This document shows positions 58,937-64,000 of a stretch of DNA of 64,000 bases, piece by piece. This DNA is from Christensenella sp964438705. Lineage in GTDB: Bacteria; Bacillota; Clostridia; Christensenellales; Christensenellaceae. The translations under genes were made by a program, and so were the position numbers. The stretch is taken from NCBI GenBank assembly GCA_964438705.1, contig CAYTKQ010000010.1, positions 1-64,000 of the forward strand, given 5' to 3'. Numbering within the stretch: position 1 is the first letter of the stretch; every line of letters starts with the position of its first letter. The notes beneath the pieces were generated by a model. It searched no databases. It saw only the letters and a program-made list of their open reading frames with translations, and was not told the origin of the DNA.

Positions 58937-60325
58937 TCAATATCCCATGTCGATCGCGTGCGAAAGGATGCTGCCCGCGAGCGGCGTGGCATACCGCGAG
59001 CCAAAGCCCGCGCCCTCGCCGATCACCGCGATGGCCAATGGATGCGCCGGGTCTTGCACAAAGCCCACGAACCACGAATGATTCCTGACCTCACCGTCCT
59101 CCACATATTCCGCCGTCCCCGTCTTGCCGCATACGGTGCCGTTGCCAATGTTTGCGCTCGTCGCCGTGCCCTGCTCCACCGTTTTGCGCATGAACTCCGT
59201 GAGCTGCGCCGCCACATTCTGCGGCATCACAGTCCTAAATTGTGCGGGCGTGTAGTTGAACGCGCTCACTCCGCCGTACTTCACGTCCTTTAAGGTGTTC
59301 GGCTGCATCATTACGCCGCCATTGCCAACCGCGCCCGAGATCATGGCGTTGTGCATGGGGGTCACGAGGTCTTTATACTGCCCGATGCCCGCCCATGCAA
59401 GGTCACCCATGTTGCCGGATACGTCGAACCGGCTGTTGTTGAGCGTGAAGTCCGGAAACTTAAAGTTGTAGTTGAACGCAAACTCGTTTGCCGTTTTGCG
59501 CATCGCGTCGTCGCCAAGCTCCACGGCCAGCTTTCCAAAATAGATGTTGCATGATTTTTCAAACGCCGTTTCGAAGTTCACGTGTCCGTGCCCGCCCTTT
59601 TTGGGGCAGGTGATCATCTGGCCCTCGATGATCTCACTGCCCGTGCAGTCGATCTCGAGGCCGGTCACACCGTTTTCAATAGCCGCCGCTGCTGTCACGA
59701 TCTTCATCGTCGAGCCGGGCGGGTATAATCCCAGCGTCACGCGGTTCACAAATTTCGCGCCCGTTTCCTCTGTGTCCTCCTTGGCGGTGTATGGATCAAA
59801 GGTGGGCTTGGAAACGCTTGCCAGCACCTCGCCCGTCTCATAATTGAGCACCACCACCGCGCCGGGGTCGGCGTTCATATTGTTGTAAATATATTCGCAC
59901 AGGTCCGCGTCGATGGTGAGGTATACGTCCCCGCCCTTCTGCCCGCTCTGCACGCTGTTCAGCTTGTCGATCACGCTCTGGTCGTATCCGTACAAATATT
60001 TCGCGAACACGGTCTCCGCGCCGATAGATTTGCCATATACATCGCCCACGATGTGGCTCACCGCGCGGCGCATGTCCTCACTTTCCGCATATTTGCGCTC
60101 CTTGCCCTCCGTATAGGCAAGCGGGATGCCGTTGCGGTCATAGATCGTGCCCGCATTTTCCACGTTTTTGGCAGCGGAGATGCGCGGATTATACGGCGTG
60201 GTGAACCACTGGTCTCCATAGGCGACCGTGGAATAGAGCAGATAGCTTCCCAAAAGCACGAACAGGCAGCAGAACACGCCCAGCATGACTCGCATATTTG
60301 TTTTGATGTCGAATTTTTTCTTCAT
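58937..60325 (-). CDS. class B penicillin-binding protein (transpeptidase)
   Basis: This 462-residue peptidoglycan transpeptidase has one N-terminal helix (VMLGVFCCLFVLLGSYLLY) and a short linker domain. The catalytic motifs are PPGSTMK (Ser205, Lys208), SCN (258-260) and KTGTAE (from 401). It is shorter than FtsI or PBP2 and fits the FtsW/RodA-paired PBPs found in Firmicutes and Actinobacteria, such as PbpA. It overlaps the FtsW/RodA gene by four bases, so the polymerase and the crosslinker are made together. Confidence 0.93.
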   Translation of the reverse strand: MKKKFDIKTNMRVMLGVFCCLFVLLGSYLLYSTVAYGDQWFTTPYNPRISAAKNVENAGTIYDRNGIPLAYTEGKERKYAESEDMRRAVSHIVGDVYGKSIGAETVFAKYLYGYDQSVIDKLNSVQSGQKGGDVYLTIDADLCEYIYNNMNADPGAVVVLNYETGEVLASVSKPTFDPYTAKEDTEETGAKFVNRVTLGLYPPGSTMKIVTAAAAIENGVTGLEIDCTGSEIIEGQMITCPKKGGHGHVNFETAFEKSCNIYFGKLAVELGDDAMRKTANEFAFNYNFKFPDFTLNNSRFDVSGNMGDLAWAGIGQYKDLVTPMHNAMISGAVGNGGVMMQPNTLKDVKYGGVSAFNYTPAQFRTVMPQNVAAQLTEFMRKTVEQGTATSANIGNGTVCGKTGTAEYVEDGEVRNHSWFVGFVQDPAHPLAIAVIGEGAGFGSRYATPLAGSILSHAIDMGY

Positions 60326-61572
60326 GCCACGCCGCCCCCCATTTCCTCGAGCTCGGCCTCTTCAAATTCGCCATTTTTGAGCGCCACGCCCTCGATGATG
60401 CCAAGCTGCATCATGGCGGACAGCATCGAGCTTCCGCCCGCGCTCACAAAGGGCATGGTGATGCCTGTTAAGGGGATCAGCTTGATGACCCCGCCGATGA
60501 TAATGAAGCTTTGCAGCGAAAGCATTGCCGTCGCGCCGAACACCAGCAGCTTGTCGAATTTTGTGCGCGCGTCCATCGCGATCAGGATGCCTCGAATGAT
60601 GAACACGAGATACAGCGCAATAAGGCCGATCGCCACGATAATGCCAAATTCCTCCGCGATCGCCGCGAAAATGTAGTCGGACGTGCCCACAGGGATCACC
60701 TCCGGCATGCCGAGCCCAAGGCCGGTGCCTAAGAGTCCGCCGCTCGCGATTGCAAGCAGGCCCTGCACGATCTGGTAGCCTTTGTCGTTATAGGTCGCCC
60801 ACGGGTCCTGCCACACCTCCACGCGCGTCTTGACGTGGTCGAACATCTGATAGGAGAGCACCGCGCCGCCCGCAAAAGCCGCCGTCGCGCCCAGCGTGAT
60901 GCCCACGTTGCCCGTTCCCACATAAAAGGAGATGAGGAATGTGCCCGCAAACAACAGCGCCGCGCCGAGGTCCTTGGAAAGCACCAGCAGACCCACGCAC
61001 GCGATGGTAAACACAAAATACGGCCACATATCCCGCTTGCGGTTGCGCGACGATAAGAAATACGCCGTAACGATCAAAAACAATATCTTCGCAAACTCGC
61101 TCGGCTGCAATGAAAAACTGCCGATCTTGATCCAGTTTTTCGCGCCGCCGATCCTGCCCGCAAACAGCAGCGTCACCGCCAGCATACCGATGGCGATGAT
61201 CATGAACGCCCAGTTGATCTTTCCGAAATCGTGCGATTTTTTGATGACGAGCATCGCCACCACCATGCACACGTTGCCGATCAATATCCAGATAAACTGC
61301 TTGTTTGCCGCGTCTGGCTCGATGCGGTACAAAATCACGATGCTGATGATGCACAAAAAGTCGGCAATCAGCAGCGCAAAACGCTCCAGATGCTTGAACA
61401 CAGACTTCAAAACATTGTATTGCACCAGAATGAACGCCGCGAACACGCTGCCCAAAATCACGGCCTGCACATCGAACGCCCCGCCCGCAAACGCCAACAG
61501 AAACATGCCTGACAGCAAAAACAATATCATGAACGCGAGAATGATTCCCGCGCCGAATCTTCTAATGATCAT
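60322..61572 (-). CDS. FtsW/RodA/SpoVE family peptidoglycan polymerase
   Basis: This 416-residue SEDS protein has about 12 helices. It shows the signatures GGAKNWIKIGSFSLQPSEFAK, the loop ASGGLLGTGLGLG and TGITMPFVSAGGSSML. SEDS proteins polymerise lipid II, with a class B PBP as partner; here the partner is the next gene. Which process it serves (division, elongation or sporulation) is not clear. It overlaps the FHA gene by 11 bases. Confidence 0.93.
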   Translation of the reverse strand: MIIRRFGAGIILAFMILFLLSGMFLLAFAGGAFDVQAVILGSVFAAFILVQYNVLKSVFKHLERFALLIADFLCIISIVILYRIEPDAANKQFIWILIGNVCMVVAMLVIKKSHDFGKINWAFMIIAIGMLAVTLLFAGRIGGAKNWIKIGSFSLQPSEFAKILFLIVTAYFLSSRNRKRDMWPYFVFTIACVGLLVLSKDLGAALLFAGTFLISFYVGTGNVGITLGATAAFAGGAVLSYQMFDHVKTRVEVWQDPWATYNDKGYQIVQGLLAIASGGLLGTGLGLGMPEVIPVGTSDYIFAAIAEEFGIIVAIGLIALYLVFIIRGILIAMDARTKFDKLLVFGATAMLSLQSFIIIGGVIKLIPLTGITMPFVSAGGSSMLSAMMQLGIIEGVALKNGEFEEAELEEMGGGVA

Positions 61573-61987
61573 TTCCTATCCTCGTCCTTTTGAAATATAC
61601 GCGCAGCTCCACATCGCCAAAGGAGACCGCGTCCCCCGTTTTCAGCTTGTGCGCGGTGGTTGCCCTGCGCCCGTTGATCTTCGTCGGCGCTTTTTGCGCC
61701 GGTTCCAGATAAAAGTCGTCCCCCTCGCGGAAGATGGCCGCGTGGTTGTGCTTCACCGTTTGGTCGGGGATTACAATATCACAGCGGCCGTCGCTGCCGA
61801 TGGTGTTTTCCTCGCGCAGCCCAAAACGGTCGCCAATAAATTCGCGCGGCCCGCCGATGATCTTGATATACCCGCCGAACTGCCCGATCTCGCTCATTAC
61901 AAACTTCTTTTGCTGATACTCTTTATAGGAAATATAGATCACCGCAATGAGGATCGCGAGCACCGCGGCAATGAACCAGTACCGCAG
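61562..61987 (-). CDS. FHA-domain protein, 5' end lost in assembly gap
   Basis: The 141 residues visible begin inside a membrane helix (YWFIAAVLAILIAVIYISYKE) and continue to a C-terminal FHA domain. The domain shows IGSDGRCDIVIPDQTVKHNHAAIF and NGRRATTAHKLKTGD. FHA domains bind phospho-threonine. The usual GR and SxxH positions are altered (GS, KHNH), so binding may differ. The start lies in or beyond the 100 N. Membrane FHA proteins next to FtsW/PBP pairs link Ser/Thr phosphorylation to wall synthesis. Confidence 0.8.
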   Translation of the reverse strand: MRYWFIAAVLAILIAVIYISYKEYQQKKFVMSEIGQFGGYIKIIGGPREFIGDRFGLREENTIGSDGRCDIVIPDQTVKHNHAAIFREGDDFYLEPAQKAPTKINGRRATTAHKLKTGDAVSFGDVELRVYFKRTRIGNDH

Positions 61988-62087
61988 NNNNNNNNNNNNN
62001 NNNNNNNNNNNNNNNNNNNNNNNNNNNNNNNNNNNNNNNNNNNNNNNNNNNNNNNNNNNNNNNNNNNNNNNNNNNNNNNNNNNNNNN
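61988..62087. other. assembly gap (100 N)
   Basis: Exactly 100 undetermined bases, a standard scaffold placeholder. The real length is unknown. It joins two different genes into one false open frame. Confidence 0.99.
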
Positions 62088-62596
62088 TTTCGTACAAACC
62101 CGTAATACCACTGCGTCGCCTTGGTGAACAGCCAGTCGTACAGGAAAAAAATGATTTCCGCGCCAATCAAAAGCCCCCACCACGGCAACTGTATGGGGAA
62201 TTGCTCTGTCAAAAAGCCGCCCGTCTGGAAATAGATGAGCACCGCGCCGACATTGAAATAAATCAGCTTCTTGATCATAGTCAGCGCCCCGCCCCGGTCT
62301 GCGTCCACCCAATACTTGAAAATGCCGTAATGCCCGAAGAAGAACAGGTAGGGCAGCATACCGCCCTTGTTGGGCACGATCAAAAAGCCGACGAACAGCA
62401 CAACGGCAAACGAAACGAGGGCCGCGACCGTCATACGCTCCACCATGATGCCCATAATGAACACCGACGCGACAAAATACATCGTAATGCGCAGCACGGG
62501 CGTCATATTCGCGATCATCACCGCAAGCAGCGTCAGTGCCGTAAACATCACAACAAGGCTTGTTTTATTGACCCTGCTTCCATAGCTTCTTGCCAT
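62088..62596 (-). CDS. multi-pass membrane protein, 3' end lost in assembly gap
   Basis: The 169 residues before the gap start MARSYGSRVNKTSLVVMF and contain about five hydrophobic helices, with MLPYLFFFGHYGIFKYWVD and PWWGLLIGAEIIFFLYDWL. The family is not certain. It follows the J-domain gene by 9 bases and leads into the FHA/FtsW/PBP operon, so a role in envelope growth is likely. The continuous 344-codon frame across the N run is an artefact. Confidence 0.7.
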
Positions 62597-62605
62597 ATCT
62601 ACCCC

Positions 62606-63190
62606 TTAAAAACAGCAGAACACAGGCCACCGGCAGCACATCCCGCTCGCCGCGCAGCCAAGGCACAGGCAGGTGGAGCAAATGCCCCACATCTTGCGCG
62701 AGTTCATGCCGCCCTCTCCGCTGCCAAAATCCATATACGAGCCGGCCGCCTGACTCATCGTACGCATGGCCTGCTCATATTCCGCGTTGCCCGGCTCCAT
62801 CTGATACGCGATGTTGAAGTGCTCTGCCGCGCCGTCATACCACCCGCGCCGAAAGAGGATCACGCCCATCAGATAATGCCATTCTGCATTGCGCCCGTCC
62901 ATACGGTTGAGCATGGCCTCCGCGTTTGCAAGTTCGCCGCGCTGGATGGCCATACGTACCGCCGCAAACTGCGGCGATCCGCTCGCCTGAGAATAATTCC
63001 CCTGCTTCATCTTCGTGAGCATGTCGTAGGCCGCGTTCACCTGCTTCAATTTTTCGCTCGCCGCCGCCTGCTTTGTCGGATCGCTCGCAAAACGGTCGGG
63101 GTGATACTTTTTCACCAGCTTGCGGTACGCCGCCTTGATCTCTTCATCCGTCGCGTTTTGTGAAACGCCCAATACTTCGTATGGATTCAT
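62606..63190 (-). CDS. J-domain (DnaJ-like) protein with TPR-like region
   Basis: This 194-residue protein begins with a J domain (MNPYEVLGVSQNATDEEIKA, with the HPD motif in KKYHPDRF), which recruits Hsp70/DnaK. A TPR-like helical region follows (RGELANAEAMLNRMDG, GWYDGAAEHFNIAYQMEPG). The last roughly 30 residues are Cys-rich (CSTCLCLGCAASGMCC). There is no zinc-finger or substrate domain of DnaJ, so it is a specialised co-chaperone. It is in the same operon as the membrane proteins of the wall cluster. Confidence 0.88.
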   Translation of the reverse strand: MNPYEVLGVSQNATDEEIKAAYRKLVKKYHPDRFASDPTKQAAASEKLKQVNAAYDMLTKMKQGNYSQASGSPQFAAVRMAIQRGELANAEAMLNRMDGRNAEWHYLMGVILFRRGWYDGAAEHFNIAYQMEPGNAEYEQAMRTMSQAAGSYMDFGSGEGGMNSRKMWGICSTCLCLGCAASGMCCRWPVFCCF

Positions 63191-63200
63191 CCTGTATCCT

Positions 63201-64000
63201 TTAACTCTTTTTTTCCACAGGGGCCGTCAGCCTGCGTCCCGTCTCCAAGATGGAACGCGTCTGCTCGCGGCAGCCCAGATAGATGATGTTTTCGAGAATT
63301 TCCCTGTTCCTGTGCAGTGTAAGCCGTCCGAGCGCTTCTGCCGCCTGCGACAATGTATAATATAAACTCCGCGTCATCTCTTCCTTCGCCTTTTCGTTCG
63401 CTGTGCCGTACTTTTCGAGATACACGTTGTAGTTGCCGCTCTTTTGATCCTGCTCCATGTCCTCCGCCGCGTCGATGAGGTATACCCACCGCCCGAGGCT
63501 GTAGCCAAGGTCGTGCAAAATGTGCGATTGCAGCACATCCGCGTCCGTGAGCGCCTCCGCGAACAGCCGCGCGTAGGAATCCGCGACCGCGTCCGTGCTT
63601 TTGGTGCGTTCCCGCTCGAGCGCCACCAGCTCACCGATCGTCGCTTCCGCTGTGCAAACGATGTTTTCCCGCCGCTCCTTTGCCTTCGCAAAGGCTTTTT
63701 TCAAAAGCCGCACCGCAAGCGCGCCGCCGCGCTTTTTGTCACGCGCGTGATCCTGTGCGCTGTAGTACGCCATCAGAATGTTCACATCCGCCGCGTATGC
63801 CGCCGCGGGCGTGATGATCGCCGGGCGTTTCTTCACGGGGTGCAGGACGCATTTTGCGGGCGCGACCTCCCCCTCCTCTGCGCGCAGGCCGTCCGCAAGC
63901 AGATATAAAAAAACGCTGTCGAAATTGAGCACCGCGGTTTTTTTGTATTCAGACTTGAGCGCGCCGCACAGGCCGCAATAGTACGCGCGGTATAATTCCA
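63201..64000 (-). CDS. DUF5685 family protein, 5' end beyond the window
   Basis: The frame is open to the window edge. Upstream of the first start-like codon (GTG at 63932) it continues in frame with ELYRAYYCGLCGALK, which is typical of DUF5685 near its N-terminus, so the gene starts outside the window. The visible 266 residues include the CxxC pair, several helices and DADVLQSHILHDLGYSLGRW. The all-helical C-terminal part resembles prenyltransferase-like folds only loosely. It is 10 bases upstream of the J-domain gene, and such genes commonly precede it. Confidence 0.82.
   Translation of the reverse strand, partial: ELYRAYYCGLCGALKSEYKKTAVLNFDSVFLYLLADGLRAEEGEVAPAKCVLHPVKKRPAIITPAAAYAADVNILMAYYSAQDHARDKKRGGALAVRLLKKAFAKAKERRENIVCTAEATIGELVALERERTKSTDAVADSYARLFAEALTDADVLQSHILHDLGYSLGRWVYLIDAAEDMEQDQKSGNYNVYLEKYGTANEKAKEEMTRSLYYTLSQAAEALGRLTLHRNREILENIIYLGCREQTRSILETGRRLTAPVEKKS

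Noticed and set aside
60932..63163. 743-codon plus-strand ORF
   Set aside because: It crosses the 100 N and lies antisense to ftsW, FHA and J-domain genes with clear family motifs.

Overview
The window reads as chromosomal DNA of a moderately G+C-rich member of the Clostridia. Evidence is the clostridial fab/acc gene order, an infC-rpmI-rplT operon with an attenuator leader, a GGGtGRT-type gene next to an IscU-like scaffold gene, a CD3324-family regulator, a PadR/permease-prefix operon and a DUF5685 gene. A Christensenella-like lineage would fit, but that is inference. Most genes are housekeeping and lie on the minus strand. There is one 100-base assembly gap (61988-62087). I found no tRNA, rRNA, CRISPR array, transposase or prophage gene.

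Layout. 1-2.1 kb: a secreted Cna-B-like surface protein. 2.2-10.9 kb: a type II fatty-acid operon in the order fabH-acpP-fabD-fabG-fabF-accB-fabZ-accC-accD-accA, with a strong promoter and no enoyl-ACP reductase gene. 11-20.3 kb: aconitase, small membrane proteins, a CARDB-like surface protein, ilvE, a YigZ-family gene, tyrS and an aminotransferase. 20.4-27.4 kb: two GGDEF-type signalling proteins flanking the scaffold/GGGtGRT pair and a membrane protein. 27.5-32 kb: an acyltransferase/DUF6320 pair and a PadR operon. 32.1-35.9 kb: the accessory-looking stretch, with an MFS exporter, an ArAE/FUSC-type protein, a CD3324 regulator with a leader, a methyltransferase and two copies of a structured repeat. 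35.9-42.6 kb: an orphan response regulator, DUF523, mutS2, a phosphohexomutase, an FGGY kinase and zapA. 42.7-51 kb: pheST, a SpoU methyltransferase, rplT-rpmI-infC and thrS. 51-58.4 kb: a RelA/SpoT-like protein, a nadE/WYL/araD-like operon, an OFA transporter, GNAT and hotdog proteins and deoC. 58.4-64 kb: the third structured repeat, then a cell-wall cluster (class B PBP, FtsW/RodA, FHA protein, membrane protein, J-domain protein) and a DUF5685 gene running off the end.

The most unusual signal is a family of three large structured-RNA-like elements, all on the plus strand: R1 33371-33760, R2 34863-35172 and R3 58534-58895. They share a core of about 160-190 nt closed by a helix of about 19 bp. 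Most differences between copies that fall in helices keep pairing through G-U changes, and each copy is closed by its own, different, terminal inverted repeat. R1 and R2 sit directly upstream of start codons, and R2 has its own promoter. R3 lies inside a 479-bp segment bounded by inverted repeats. A second, unrelated repeat of about 120 bp directly follows the stop codons of fabG and of the SpoU methyltransferase gene.
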